Source of the DNA: Plakobranchus ocellatus
Lineage: Eukaryota > Mollusca > Gastropoda > Plakobranchidae
Direction: 5' to 3'
DNA: 23,378 nucleotides
NCBI GenBank assembly: GCA_019648995.1
Contig: BLXT01004186.1
Location: 1,010,345-1,033,722 of the forward strand
In this document: piece after piece, positions 12,401-22,099 of the stretch
Layout: each line of letters opens with the position of its first letter
How positions within the stretch are numbered: the stretch's first letter is position 1
Made by a program: the position numbers and the translations under genes
Notes under the pieces: model-generated
Told to the model about the DNA's origin: nothing
Seen by the model: only the letters and a program-made list of their open reading frames with translations
Database searches by the model: none

Positions 12401-15400
12401 TTCCTAATCTTTATTGTTTTTTTTTTGTTTTTTTCCCTCTGTCCTCACTTTTCAAAGTATATTCTAGTGTTAAGTATCTTTTTAATGAGAATTACAAACT
12501 CTTGTTTTAGGATGTAACTGATTATCAACATCTTAAAGAAAGTTTATTCCATGCCATAGCAACTTATATATATATATAATGTTTTAAAATAATTTTAAAT
12601 AAGTGACTAACATCTGCAGCCTAACGATAAGGCAAAGGGTGATCAGTTTAGTGTTTGTCCCTTAGCTCTAACTTCACAAAATGACTTTTGTATCATAATT
12701 CTTTCAACATAACTGCTATTGCCATTAAGGCCTAACATGATATTCAAAACTAAAGTAACTAAAAGTATCCCAAGCTTTTTCACCTTCAATAGCAAATCAT
12801 TTTAAAAGTTACTCAAGCTTATTTGTGTCCTTTTAATATCAAATGTGATTCAAACAAACCTGTGTATTTTCATCCTGAAAGCCCTCCAGGAAACTTTCCA
12901 ACAGCTCATCAGCATTGTCAATTCTCTCGGCATATTCTCCAATAATCCAGATCATTGAAGCCCTACATGGAGGAGAAAGAAAAGCCAAAAATTATGCTAA
13001 AACTTGCTTTTCTTTTCCTTCCATGAACTCTTGCTTAAAAAAGCATTAGAATGCATAGTATTGGACAGATTGACAAAACCACAACTGTTTGGTTTTTTTT
13101 ATTATCAATAAATTCAATTAATTCTACTCAGATTTCAAATTTCAAAAGTCCTCATTATAATTTGTTATTATTAACAGAACATATTTTTTTTAAATTGAAA
13201 ATAAAGGAGATTATTTCCATAGTCTCATACTAACAAACAGAAACTTGACATACAATATCTAAAAATTAAGCAAAACTCACCTTGCCTCTGGCTCATCTAA
13301 GGTGTCCAAGTTTTCACACAGAGTAGCAATTATACTTTCATATTTGTTGGGGTACTTGCGGAAAATGTCCTGAGCAGATGCAAAATTTACATTGTTTTAG
13401 AAAAAAAGAATGTTTGAGGGACAAATCTGTGGCCAAAAACTCATTGTTTTTCTTTCATAAGGTTATGTTTCTACTTTCTGATTAAAAAAAAAAAATGAAT
13501 TTGTACTGATTTTAAAAAAGTTTTATTCATGAAAGCCTTCCAATAAAAAAGCATTTATATATGGTGCCCGCACTACATAAAACCTTTCACTTTCTCCATT
13601 TCATTTTAAGCTTGCTTAAAATAATATGGAATTCCACAAATGCATTGAAAACCAATGTGCATTCCTTACCTTGATGACAACTATAGCTTCCTGCACCACA
13701 TAGTTAACTTTGGTCTGGATCAAGTCAAGAAGTGTCCCCACACAGCGCTCTGCAGCTTGCTCTACTTTGATAGCGCAACGCCCAATGGCACGAACAGACT
13801 TACGAACAAAATCAACATCAACTTCAGCTGCATATCTGAAAAGAAATTACCGCTCGTGAGAGGATGTCATCAGTTAAGCCTGAAAATTTACAAATCAACC
13901 CATTTCAACATCTGCTTACATTAAAGGGCCATCTTAAAATGACTGTAACATATTCATATCACAATAAATACTCATTTGTGAATGATTTCAAAGCTTTTTT
14001 TCTTATTTGGTTTAAAAGTGACAAATCCCATTTGAGAAGTAACATTACAAGCATTAAACTTTTAGCGGACTAACATGTGCAAGATCATGAAACAATGAGA
14101 GCATAATTTTACACTATAAATGATAGAAGTGTAACCTACTCTTTCAGTTCAGCCAGAACTTGAGCAATGTTGCCTTGGTTGGTCAGACGAATCATTATAT
14201 CCAGCTTTTCAAGTTTAACATAGATGGGATCGTTGTACTTCACAAAGAACACTTTCATCTCAGTTTTTAGGATGTCTGGCCTGAAACAAGATAAAGATTT
14301 TGGGTTCTTTTTTTAATTGGTATTCAACAGTGTTCATTTAAATAAATAAAAAAAAAAAGGTAAATTCAGAGGCAAACCAATAAAAAAGCTGATAAAATAT
14401 ACAAAAAGGAATACCAAAGTTTGCAATCATTTAAGAATAATTCTTGCCCTAATATTTTTAATAGTACCACAACGTAACCTGACAGGTTATGTTTAATCAA
14501 GTGTGTAATAAAATTTCCTAAATATTTCAAAAAATGAAACCAGCCATTTTCATACGTATTGATAGAGTTGAGATTCAAAAGTTTATACTTAACGATAAAA
14601 TAAACAGAAAATGACATTTCCCAAATATGATGGACCCTTTCGATAAATTCATTCCTAAAGATCCTAGAATCATAGGCAGCCAAAATTTAAAAAAAAAAAA
14701 AAAAAAAAAACGGAATGCCTACCTTTTCTGGACAATGAGATTGATGTTACGCAATGCAACATACTGAATCTCAGGCTCTGCAGACAGGAGAGTTACCAAG
14801 GGCGGGGACAATTTCTTCACAAGTATGGTCACAGTCTCAGAGTTGATGTCTAAAATTTCCATATACTTCATGATCACCTAACAGAACACAGAAAACAAAT
14901 ATATATATGTAATAGTCTGACGAAACAAGCATAGTTGAGAGTCCAACTGACTTAAGGAAAACGAAATCAAAAATGCAAACTCAAAAGAATTTAGTCTTGA
15001 TAATTTTGCACCCTTATTTCAGTATTTTACAAAGCATTTTGGAATTATTGAATATATTAATACTAACAAAGATCTGGCTCTCTTTCAACGTAAATGGCCA
15101 GAAAGCAAAAAACAAGCACACTATTATCTAATTTCAGAAAAATGGTTAAGTTTTTATAGCATTGAAACTTGTCTTCAATATACAGTTCAAATTTTTAAAT
15201 GAACAAAATGGTTTGGTTTTTTTTTTAAAGCAAGAATTCAGTTGTACCCATCACATTTCAGAACCCCGGCAATTTGGTCTACTGAAGTCAGAAGTAACTG
15301 GTAGATTTGTGGAATGTTGAAAATAACATAATAATGTTTGACTAGTTCAATCCCCTTTTACCAGGCAGACTTAATTTTATTTGTCCCATAAAAAGTAACA

Positions 15401-18400
15401 TTTTTTCAATAGGACTGCTTTGAATAAAAAAAAAATAAATAAAAAGCAAAAGAAATTTCATATCCGTTCAGTTATTTATGTTAGTTCACACACCTTCACA
15501 GCTGACAAGACCACGGCAGCATTAGCATGGGCAAGTCTAGGAGTCACTCTCTCACAAATGCTAGAGGGAGAATACAGAGAATCCAAAAGAGTGAAATGAA
15601 AGCAAAATGACCAGTCTTTCTAATGTGCTAGCAGTTTCATTTACTCTATTTATGGCAATATCCAATTCATAAAGGTGAATTGGAAAAAAATCATTATCAT
15701 GCAAAGCATGAGTCAAACACCTAACAAACTTAGTGTTTTATAACAGAAAATTCCTAGAAGGGAACTGAAACACAAAGATAGCATTTTTTTTCTCTTACTT
15801 CTGTTACTACGCAGAGAAATGTGACTTAAAGTACTGTAATGAATACTTCGTTTTTGCATTTTTTTTCATATGTGTGTGTAAGCATTTTTACCTCTGTGCT
15901 TCTTTGTCATCTTTAGGATTGTAGTTGGAAATGGAGTCCAGGATGAAAACTTGGCCCCATCTGAAGAAAAAGATAATTTAATATTAAAATAAGAAAAAAG
16001 AAGTAAAACAAACACCATGCTTCATTTATTCAATAGATCAGAAAAAAAAAAAAACATTTTAGATTATATTTTATTTGGATATTACGTAAAAAAAAGCAGT
16101 GGACTGTAGGCTGATCATCTTAATTAAATTTTATAACACTACACTCTATCACCAACAATAAGGAAAATGTCAGAAATATAAAATTTGCAAAATGATTCAT
16201 AATATCTGAAACTGACAAATGCCATTAAAAAAAAAATTGAAAATGTGAAGAATCAAGGATAACTAGGCTCCACAGCTTATAAATATTTACAGAAATTAAT
16301 AAAAGAAAAATAAGCAATGAATAAAATATATCAACTAAAATTATATCTTTCACCTATAATTTTCCTATTAAAAAAAACAATAATGAAATAACTATTGTTT
16401 GCTTTTTTTTTTTTTTAAAATTCAGGCACTGCTTTGACAAGCTTGATTTTGAAATGGTTGAGACAGTAATAGAATGCATCATTATGCTTATTACAATAAA
16501 ATTGATATAGGGCCTCCCTAGACATTATTTCAAAGCATTGCCTTTACACATGAGATATTATTTTTCAAAGCTCTACAAATCACAGTGAAATAATACACAA
16601 ATTATTTTCTGTTATTGCTTAAAATATCGGTATTCTTTGCAAAAAATAAGATTTTTACTGTACTTGTTTCCACGGCTTTTAGACACTTATTTTTGAGAAG
16701 TTTGAGTTAGTTACAAAGCACAAATTTGTTGCTATTGTTTGTTACAATGAAATCAAAATTTACGCCCTTATTGATTTGAATTCAAGCATCACCTTTGTAA
16801 GAGGGAGATGTTATTTTTAAAGCTCTGCTATTCATTGTAAAATATTTAAAATGTTTGCTCTAATTCCACCAAAAGTTTTTTTCTCTATGAAGGATAAATA
16901 CACTGAAATTTTACTCAACAGGGTCTCTACTAGGGGGAAAAAAATTGCTCGCCGGAGCCTATTTTTCTTTATAAATGATATACATAATGCAGTAAAAAAA
17001 AAAAAAAAACAAGCTAACGATTTCACAGACAAAACTTACTCAGTACATTCATTGAGAGCAGTAAGAAGCTTGTTTATAGTGTTGGAGTTCATTTCCAGAC
17101 TGGTCTGGGCTGTGTCAGATGTCTCTAGAATTTCAGAGATGGCAGCCACAGCATTAGCCACAACCTGTAAATTGCAGGGAATGGGCAAAATGAAAATAAC
17201 ACTGGATCTTACAGCAAAATTCATTTGGATACAATACAATCAACGTAAAACATTTTTATACTTGTCAGGGCTATACAGATAATTGATAATAGAATAGAGG
17301 AAAACTGTAAAATCTATAAAGTAAAAAAAAAATCCTCACCATAGGATTGGAGTCCGATAGAAGATCTTTCAGAGCATCTAAGAATCCCTGATCCTCCACA
17401 AGCTTAGCATTGATGTCATGGAGCTTGGCCACACACACAGCTGCAGTCTTGCGGACATAAGGGTCTTCATCTTTTAGGCATTTGCGCAGGGGATCGCACA
17501 GGTACTCAGTTATTTTGTCAACTCGAATGCAACCCATTGTGCGTACGGCAAGTGCTCGAATAAGGGGATTTGGATCTTCACAATCCTGCAAATGATAAAT
17601 TTCACAACTTCAGTCATCATTCAACATCACTGGCCTGCAATATTACAATATTAAACATATCATCAATTTTCAGCATCAATGGTTGATTTAAGAGTTACAT
17701 TGTTTGAGAATTTAGGGCTTATTAAAATATTGTCAAATTAGCTAATTTGAAGCTTTAAGATTTGCTGTATTTCTCGTACAATAAATCTACAATAAATAAA
17801 GTGACTCTAATTGTCAATTATAACACTTATTGAAATGATGCAGTGTACAGTTAGAAATGCATTTTCTTTTTAAATAATGGAAGTGACTAAATATGATCCA
17901 GGTCAGTGAAACGAGGCTCAAATTTCAGTTTAAGTTTTTGTTCAAATATATTCAGTAGGTAAAGCAGAAATTTACAGTTCAATTCAAAAACAGATACAAG
18001 CCATCTTGACAGATATGTGTTTTTAATTTGTAAAATCTTTAGTAAAGAGTTAAGTGACTTTTTTATCAATGTAACTCTTTGAGTCCTGGACTAATGTTAT
18101 GGATTTCTTCCAAATATTCTTTAAAACCATGTCAAACTGGAAACAAAAAAAGTAATGATAATGTAAACAGTAAAATTTCCCTTCCAAGTTGTTGGGCCAA
18201 GTAAAACCAAACCTTGAAAAAATTTTGATCAAAGCATGATGCATTGCTTTGAGCTGCAAAGAAGCGCAGAGCAATGTATGGTGAAGACTAGTTGCCTGGA
18301 CTGGGTCAGAGGTCTGCCTAAATACCCTGATATGTCAATCTATCAGCCTGAATGTTTCTTATGAAATACAGACTCTAGACGCTTGCTTTTCTGTAGCCAA

Positions 18401-19960
18401 ATCAAGTGCAGTTTTGTTAGTGTTAACCCTACAGACGATGCTACATTTCAGAGCCAGCAATGTGAACTCTATGGCATTGTAATGAAATCACACAGTGTAA
18501 CAAATTAGCGAGCTTTGAAAAGCACAGCAAAACATTAATGATATGCCAGCTAAAAGACTGTGGGCTGTAAAGTAAAATATATCATACATGTGTCTCGATC
18601 AGCTTACCCTCACAAAAGTGTTGACAGAGATAATTGCAACATCTGGCTGCGTCTTTGCATAATTCATGAGGTATAAATAGACTAACTTCTTCAGCTCCAG
18701 ATTGTCTGTCTGCATGCAGTTTACAACATCAGCAAACAGGGCACTATTCAGAGAAGCAACAGAGCAAGAAGATTTATGACAATATAATACCAGGAATACA
18801 GAAGCATTATTTTCAAGCTGAAGCAAATACAGTACAAGTTTTGCAGTTGAAAGAATGATAAAAGTATGACACAAAAACCACAAGAATGAAGAATAAAACA
18901 AAGAGAAAAGAGGAGTCTTTATAAGAAGAAAAAAAAATAATAACAGTTTCAAAAATGGATCACTGTTATCATTCTAAAACGATCCCATCTTTTTAAATTA
19001 ATAAAGACACATTCCACACTGCCTTTGATTTACCTAACGTCTTTGCCCACAGTCATGCTGGCAATCACTTTTTTCACAGCTTCCTTTTTCTTTTCCTTCT
19101 TGTCACTGTTCAGCTCAGCTTTCAGCTCAAATATCTCACCTGGATAGAACAAAATAGATAACATGGTGAGTTTTTAAACAAGCAGTGAGAATCTGGCCAA
19201 GTTAGACAATGCTTTCTTTTCAAAGCTGTCCAGGGTAAATTAAACCTAGTTCAAAATAATTATTTTGATTAACCACCATCCTTGATAAAACCAAATTTAG
19301 AGACTCAAGAAAAGACAGCAAAAGATAAATAAATTTATCAGTGTTTTTTCTTACTGCGTAAAGATTCTCTTTAAATACGAATATCTTAAATTTATGAGGA
19401 AACAATTTCCAATAATGCTTATGGAAATTTTTTTGATAGCATTATTAATAGAATTCAAAAAATATATCTTGTCTAAATAAACTTGAAAAAAGTTTTAAGG
19501 CCAATCAAACATCTTTACTGATTGTATCAGAAAGTATTATATGTGTCAATATAAACAAGAGGCAATTTTAAGCCATCTTTATTAATTTTGTCACCAAAGA
19601 TAAAACCTGAATACTAAAATTTTGTGCGGATGATCTCAGGTGCATATATTTAGAAAATATAAATCAATGAAAGATTAAATTATGAATTTAATTCTGCAGT
19701 AGCAAACTTAATTGCATTAAAACACAAAAGCTACTACAAAACATCCATTGAGACTTAGATTTTGAAAAACATTTTACATTACCATAAAGATACATTTTTT
19801 AATGGTTGAACAAAAATATTGATTGCAAGTTTTGTTGCACATTTTCAGCTTTTAACCAAGATGTAGCTGAAGTAATTTGTTAAAGATTGGTTGCCTATAT
19901 GAAAACACTTTAAAAAGGCTTACCTTTTTTGGTGGTGGTAAAGTATTTTGAGTCAGTCAT
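3362..19960 (-). CDS. AP2B1: AP complex subunit beta (AP-2 beta / shared AP-1,2 beta), 21 coding exons
   Basis: Large beta subunit of the heterotetrameric clathrin adaptor. It acts at the plasma membrane (AP-2) and, in invertebrates with one beta gene, probably also at the trans-Golgi/endosome (AP-1), linking cargo-bound adaptor to clathrin and accessory proteins. Exons in coding order: 19924-19960, 19034-19139, 18608-18743, 17340-17585, 17040-17164, 15892-15960, 15494-15560, 14723-14877, 14140-14280, 13670-13835, 13281-13369, 12860-12962, 12123-12221, 11352-11605, 10647-10875, 9931-10026, 7514-7659, 6985-7114, 5456-5627, 3899-4053, 3362-3436. They sum to 2796 nt (931 residues plus TAA), with every phase agreeing and every intron GT-AG. 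Human AP2B1 is 937 residues. Trunk about 1-590, hinge about 591-706 with clathrin box LLDMD at 631-635, appendage 707-931. The start MTDSKYF is the family N-terminus, including Tyr6. The symbol is by orthology: sequence alone does not separate AP1B1 from AP2B1, and the single-gene state is family knowledge, not shown here. Confidence 0.96.
3899..4053 (-). CDS. AP2B1: coding exon 20 (residues 856-907), appendage platform
   Basis: Encodes [20 protein letters not shown] then [20 protein letters not shown]. Tyr882 and Glu896 align with human Tyr888 and Glu902. Position 892 is Arg, where human beta2 has Trp (GIWILAEL). Confidence 0.96.
4289..4480. repeat. minisatellite, about 65-bp unit, roughly three copies
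   Basis: Units at 4313-4377 and 4378-4444, a partial third at 4445-4480 and a fragment before the first. Each carries TTTTTTCAACTA followed by a small palindrome (TTTTCAC TCA GTGAAAA in unit 1, TTCAC TCG GTGAA in unit 2). It lies in the intron between coding exons 20 and 19. Confidence 0.8.
5456..5627 (-). CDS. AP2B1: coding exon 19 (residues 799-856), appendage sandwich/platform
   Basis: Encodes [33 protein letters not shown] and [11 protein letters not shown]. Tyr809, Trp835 and Glu843 align with human Tyr815 (side site), Trp841 and Glu849 (platform site), which bind adaptor partners such as epsin, ARH and beta-arrestin (family knowledge). Confidence 0.97.
6121..6182. repeat. purine tract plus (GA)n(GT)n compound microsatellite
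   Basis: G-rich AGGAGGGGAGGGGTGGGGG leads into (GA)n and (GT)n. On the transcribed (minus) strand it reads as a long polypyrimidine tract ending CCTAG, so it could act as a decoy acceptor in the intron between coding exons 19 and 18. Confidence 0.8.
6954..6973. repeat. (CA)10 microsatellite next to a donor site
   Basis: Reads as (UG)10 in the pre-mRNA, starting about 12 nt into the intron after coding exon 18. Confidence 0.9.
6985..7114 (-). CDS. AP2B1: coding exon 18 (residues 755-798), appendage sandwich
   Basis: Encodes [20 protein letters not shown] then [20 protein letters not shown]. The donor GTCAGT is followed almost at once by (UG)10 in the transcript. Confidence 0.96.
7514..7659 (-). 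CDS. AP2B1: coding exon 17 (residues 707-755), appendage sandwich
   Basis: Starts [20 protein letters not shown], the standard opening of the beta appendage, and ends [11 protein letters not shown] with Ser755 split. The donor GTTAAAAGG is weak, the poorest in the gene. Confidence 0.96.
7887..8023 (-). ncRNA. H/ACA box snoRNA, copy A (18S helix-31 guide, SNORA36-like)
   Basis: Intronic and on the host's sense strand. In the transcript, a 5' hairpin is closed by CCCAGA (8022-8017) with TCTGGG, and its upper stem is ATGCAG with CTGTAT. An H box ACAAAA follows (7966-7961). The 3' hairpin is closed by AGCATT with GATGCT, with upper stem CAGC/GCTG. ACA (7892-7890) plus CCT ends it. The left pocket strand UUGAGU and right strand AAUU(G) pair with 18S AAUUUGACUCAA. 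This leaves the U equivalent to human 1244 unpaired at the upper stem, 14 nt from the H box, the distance H/ACA guides use. The second pocket strand UUUAAU pairs with the AUUAAA before human U105, though its 17-nt spacing to ACA is slightly long. From memory, human SNORA36 (ACA36) has this same pair of targets. About 137 nt, normal for the class. Folding was done by eye. Confidence 0.82.
8297..8336 (-). other. candidate cassette (poison) exon
   Basis: A 40-nt segment preceded by TTATTTTAG and followed by the strong donor GTAAGTTT. It lies between the two snoRNAs, in the intron joining residues 706 and 707. Spliced in, it would add 13 codons ([13 protein letters not shown]) and shift the frame, reaching a TAA six codons further inside coding exon 17. 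The product would be about 725 residues without the appendage, or the mRNA would undergo nonsense-mediated decay because that stop lies well before the next junction. No transcript evidence is available. Confidence 0.4.
8830..8967 (-). ncRNA. H/ACA box snoRNA, copy B (same 18S guide, diverged second pocket)
   Basis: Upstream twin of copy A in the same intron, roughly 80% alike by eye. It has the same parts: CCCAGA/TCTGGG basal stem (8966-8961), ATGCAG/CTGTAT upper stem, H box ACAGAA (8911-8906), 3' hairpin closed by AGCATT/AATGCT, and ACA (8835-8833) followed by GTT. The first pocket keeps UUGAGU and AAUUG, again 14 nt from the H box, so it should target the same 18S uridine. In the 3' basal stem a G-U pair of copy A is an A-U pair here, as expected under selection for pairing. 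The second pocket has changed and no longer fits 18S U105; it may be closed by extra pairs. Confidence 0.8.
9931..10026 (-). CDS. AP2B1: coding exon 16 (residues 675-706), end of hinge
   Basis: Exactly 32 codons. A six-glycine run within [20 protein letters not shown] is followed by [12 protein letters not shown]. The segment leads into the appendage and is shorter than in vertebrates, which fits the total length of 931. Donor GTAAGC. Confidence 0.95.
10647..10875 (-). CDS. AP2B1: coding exon 15 (residues 598-674), hinge with clathrin box
   Basis: Low-complexity Pro/Ala/Gln hinge. [10 protein letters not shown] contains the clathrin box LLDMD (631-635), corresponding to LLNLD in human beta2, which binds the clathrin terminal domain. 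[10 protein letters not shown] stretch and [12 protein letters not shown] follow. The start is set by phase: only the acceptor at 10877/10876 continues the Ser598 codon in frame. Confidence 0.95.
11352..11605 (-). CDS. AP2B1: coding exon 14 (residues 514-598), trunk end and hinge start
   Basis: Encodes [40 protein letters not shown] and the trunk-closing [13 protein letters not shown]. It then enters a basic hinge stretch ([13 protein letters not shown]) that replaces the longer histidine-rich segment of vertebrates. The donor is GTAAGT and Ser598 is split. Confidence 0.97.
11959..11979. repeat. (AAAT)5 microsatellite
   Basis: Simple tetranucleotide run in the intron between coding exons 14 and 13. 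Confidence 0.85.
12123..12221 (-). CDS. AP2B1: coding exon 13 (residues 481-513)
   Basis: Exactly 33 codons: [20 protein letters not shown] then [13 protein letters not shown]. The acceptor is TTGCAG and the donor GTATGT. Confidence 0.96.
12564..12579. repeat. (TA)n run
   Basis: Short TA dinucleotide run in the intron between coding exons 13 and 12. Confidence 0.8.
12860..12962 (-). CDS. AP2B1: coding exon 12 (residues 446-480)
   Basis: Encodes [20 protein letters not shown] and [14 protein letters not shown]. The donor GTTTGT is atypical at +3 but keeps +5 G. Confidence 0.96.
13281..13369 (-). CDS. AP2B1: coding exon 11 (residues 417-446)
   Basis: Encodes [20 protein letters not shown] and LDTLDEPEA. 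The donor is GTGAGT and Arg446 is split. Confidence 0.96.
13670..13835 (-). CDS. AP2B1: coding exon 10 (residues 361-416)
   Basis: Encodes [31 protein letters not shown] and [15 protein letters not shown]. It is whole-codon at the 3' end, with donor GTAAGG. Confidence 0.97.
14140..14280 (-). CDS. AP2B1: coding exon 9 (residues 314-361)
   Basis: Encodes [20 protein letters not shown] and [20 protein letters not shown], a nearly invariant block in the family. It ends LAELKE with donor GTAGGT. Confidence 0.97.
14689..14710. repeat. A22 homopolymer (U22 in the transcript)
   Basis: Starts 13 nt inside the intron after coding exon 8. It is long for a homopolymer, so its exact length may be uncertain in the assembly. 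Confidence 0.85.
14723..14877 (-). CDS. AP2B1: coding exon 8 (residues 263-314)
   Basis: Starts VIMKYMEIL, then a variable loop, then [20 protein letters not shown] and [11 protein letters not shown]. Codon 314 (Arg) is split over the donor GTAGGC, which is followed in the transcript by a run of 22 U. Confidence 0.96.
15494..15560 (-). CDS. AP2B1: coding exon 7 (residues 240-262)
   Basis: Encodes [20 protein letters not shown] and VK. It follows a CCCTCTAG acceptor and ends at a whole codon with donor GTGTGT. Confidence 0.95.
15892..15960 (-). CDS. AP2B1: coding exon 6 (residues 217-240)
   Basis: Short exon encoding [20 protein letters not shown] and AQ; codon 240 (Ser) is split. The donor GTAAAAATG is weaker than its neighbours. 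Confidence 0.95.
17040..17164 (-). CDS. AP2B1: coding exon 5 (residues 176-217)
   Basis: Begins [12 protein letters not shown] and ends [13 protein letters not shown]. The central stretch (about residues 187-203) is lineage-specific and differs from human. The donor is GTAAGT, followed about 30 nt later by a 16-nt U tract in the transcript. Confidence 0.96.
17340..17585 (-). CDS. AP2B1: coding exon 4 (residues 94-175)
   Basis: Whole-codon exon carrying [18 protein letters not shown] and [20 protein letters not shown], the most conserved HEAT repeats of the trunk. It ends SDSNPM with donor GTGAGG. Confidence 0.97.
18608..18743 (-). CDS. AP2B1: coding exon 3 (residues 48-93)
   Basis: Encodes [20 protein letters not shown] and the following [12 protein letters not shown] helices, close to invariant in beta subunits. 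The exon closes on AGG, giving Arg93 where most family members have Lys (FVKDCED). The donor is GTAAGC. Confidence 0.96.
19034..19139 (-). CDS. AP2B1: coding exon 2 (residues 13-48)
   Basis: First trunk helices: [12 protein letters not shown], then a lysine-rich helix, then [15 protein letters not shown]. The equivalent basic patch of human beta2 binds phosphoinositide (family knowledge). The acceptor follows a CCAG and the donor is GTAAAT. Codon 48 (Ser) is split. Confidence 0.96.
19924..19960 (-). CDS. AP2B1: coding exon 1 (start codon, residues 1-13)
   Basis: Encodes the [13 protein letters not shown]-terminus. In human beta2 this tail contacts the core and carries Tyr6, which is kept here. 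The ATG sits at 19958-19960 in a CAAAATG context and is the only start that gives the family N-terminus. The exon ends one base into codon 13, with donor GTAAGC. Confidence 0.96.
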
Positions 19961-20010
19961 TTTGAATCACCCAGTGAAGATCTGTGATTGTTCTGATTCA
20001 GTTTAAAAAT
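19961..20010 (-). other. 5' UTR, part joined to coding exon 1
   Basis: Upstream of the ATG the minus strand reads TGATTTTTCAG then ATTTTT, a good acceptor with AG at 20012/20011. About 50 nt of leader therefore probably precede the start codon in this exon, and the rest of the leader lies in an upstream exon. There is no in-frame upstream ATG in these 50 nt. Confidence 0.55.
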
Positions 20011-22099
20011 CTGAAAAATCATTATGCATTTCCATTTAAAAATCAGTTTCGCCATTCCTAACTTTTTCATGAGCCAAAAAATTTTTGACTGTCATTATCA
20101 AGTTTCAAAACCTGTAAATTTCTTTCTTCTTGATAAATTTGTAGCCTTGAAATCTGGAATTTTCAGAAATAATTTATCAAGTTGCTACTCATTTATAAGT
20201 CACTTAAGATTCTTTTTGTATGAAGGAGGTTTATATGAAAGCATCTGGAAAGTTCAATTAATCTTGTTTGTTCATAGGTGATAAATCATTGAGTGTTTCT
20301 AGCCTTTCTCTTTACAATGATCCCTTGTTCATTTAAGGTGTTGTTTAATTCACTCCGAATTCATAAGAATAAATTATCTTTCATTGAAAAAATAGTAAAC
20401 AAGTTCACATACCTCACAAAATTTAGATCAGGATTCACTAAGTGAACACCAGAACATTAAAACACAGTGTAAGTATCCAATATTGTATTGCATTTGATCT
20501 ATTGAACATGCTACAATAATTAATTATATTGTTCAATGCACCTCTCCACTGGGTTGTAGTCTCTGTGGCAATATTGGTGTGCCTTTCCTCATACTGCTTT
20601 TATTGTAATCACTAGTAGAGTTCTAGTAGAACCCTGACAACATCTAGATCAGGTTACGTCAGCCATTATTATTATATTAATTTATAATCATTTTGCGTTT
20701 TGAATTGATCATACTGAAAATGTGATAATTTTTACGTTCACAACTATCTAATTTCAGTAAACAGCAAAAGTATGTTGTTATTTGAACTACCCAAACCCAT
20801 TGCTGATTTTTATTCTTTCACTCAAGAAAACAAAAGTTGCACACCAAATATTTTAAACTTTTTTTCCATTTGGCTTTGACTTGCGGCATACAAAGTTCAG
20901 GAACATTATTGTTATTAAAATGTCTACCTGAATGTTGTTTAGTAAGCTTAATAAGGTTTAAATAGGGTTATAAAAATCTCATTTTGTAAATCCATAAAAC
21001 AACTTTTAAAATATGCCCACATAAAATGGCATGAATTGGAGTAACATATTTATTTTTTTGTGGATTTTATTGACGCCTCACAAAAATTTTTATAGGCACA
21101 TTACATGTTTGAGCTTAGCTCCATTATATTAAAAGACTGCCACTTCTTTAAAAAAAAACATCTCTAGAATTTTTCATTTGCGACAGTAAAGACCTGCAAA
21201 TTCATTTTTAAACGTTTAAAAACAGCAGAAAAAATAATGTGACATGGGTGATAAAGGAAAAAAAAAAGTATTCGAAATGTTTAGACCTAGGCCTATTGTA
21301 GATTCACTAGGCCTAATCACAATGGCAATGGCAACATCTGAATTTATGCCAATTTAATTTTCACCCAGAATCAATCCTCTTCACTTTGGTATATATTTGG
21401 CCTATCTGATGGTAAAGAATTTAAGTCAGATGGACTTCTGTACCAGAGAACTACCTCTAGGCCTAAGTAAATAGATCTAGACAAGCCTAGTCTACAGCTA
21501 GAGATAAGAGAATAATGCTTCAAATATATTTATAAATAAATTCTTACAAGGTAACCTTTCAATGAAGCTGAAAAATATTATTGAATTTTACTTGGTGTGA
21601 TTTTTTGGACGAAACAGATGGACTGCGATATCTAATGATGATACACTGGTGCGGAAGTCCTCCCATAAACCAGATAGAATCTATAACTTAATTGCCCGTG
21701 GCCTGCCTGGTGTGATCAAGTAAGTAGGTCAATATGATGCTAGAAACAATGAATAGTTGGCCTACTCAATAAAAAAAAATATAACGTGTGATTCAATCTG
21801 GAGCGTAGATGTTTAAACTCTTTAGAATTGGATCTAAAAATCTGGAATCTAGTCTAGAATCTCGATTAGAAGGCTGGTCTCTAGAATCTTGATAAACCTG
21901 CCGGGAATCATTTTTCTTTTCATTAGTTATATCGGGATAGAAAAGAAGCTGAAAACATTTCAACGACAATTCCCAAAATTACTACAAAATTCACGCAATT
22001 GCTCTCACCTTTTGTCTGAATATCTATACTAGCATCTAGATCTAGCTAGCCTGTAATTTTTTATGATGATTAACACAGAACCACCCACCGTTGGCTTAC
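20011..22099 (-). other. probable 5' UTR intron
   Basis: No coding sequence is recognised. It is AT-rich up to about 21260, then carries several AGGCCTA, TAGATCT and CTAGTCTAG palindromic words between 21280 and 22060. A less AT-rich segment at about 21600-21730 has a GGACTTCCGC word on the minus strand and a CAA/GTAAGT donor-like site on the plus strand at 21720. Confidence 0.4.

Larger units (their letters stand above)
11606..19923 (-). other. 5'-half introns, content
   Basis: Twelve of the thirteen introns between 11606 and 19923 are about 290-1080 nt long; 17165-17339 is only 175 nt. Nothing certain lies in them. 17586-18607 is a little less AT-rich around 18230-18560 and has an inverted repeat at 18230-18251 (CAAAGCA/TGCTTTG, 8-nt spacer). 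11606-12122 contains a 51-nt hairpin (11699-11749). Confidence 0.6.

Noticed and set aside
12600-12760. Possible further snoRNA in the intron between coding exons 13 and 12
   Set aside because: CTGA and ATGATA words occur, but there is no paired C/D boxes with a terminal stem and no two-hairpin H/ACA fold.
16851-17282. 143-codon plus-strand open frame
   Set aside because: It runs antisense across coding exon 5 and its flanking introns, is lysine-rich from an A homopolymer, and resembles no family.
18230-18560. Less AT-rich intron segment suspected of hiding an exon or small RNA
   Set aside because: Only a 7-bp inverted repeat was found. There is no frame continuing the family sequence and the flanking exons already join perfectly.
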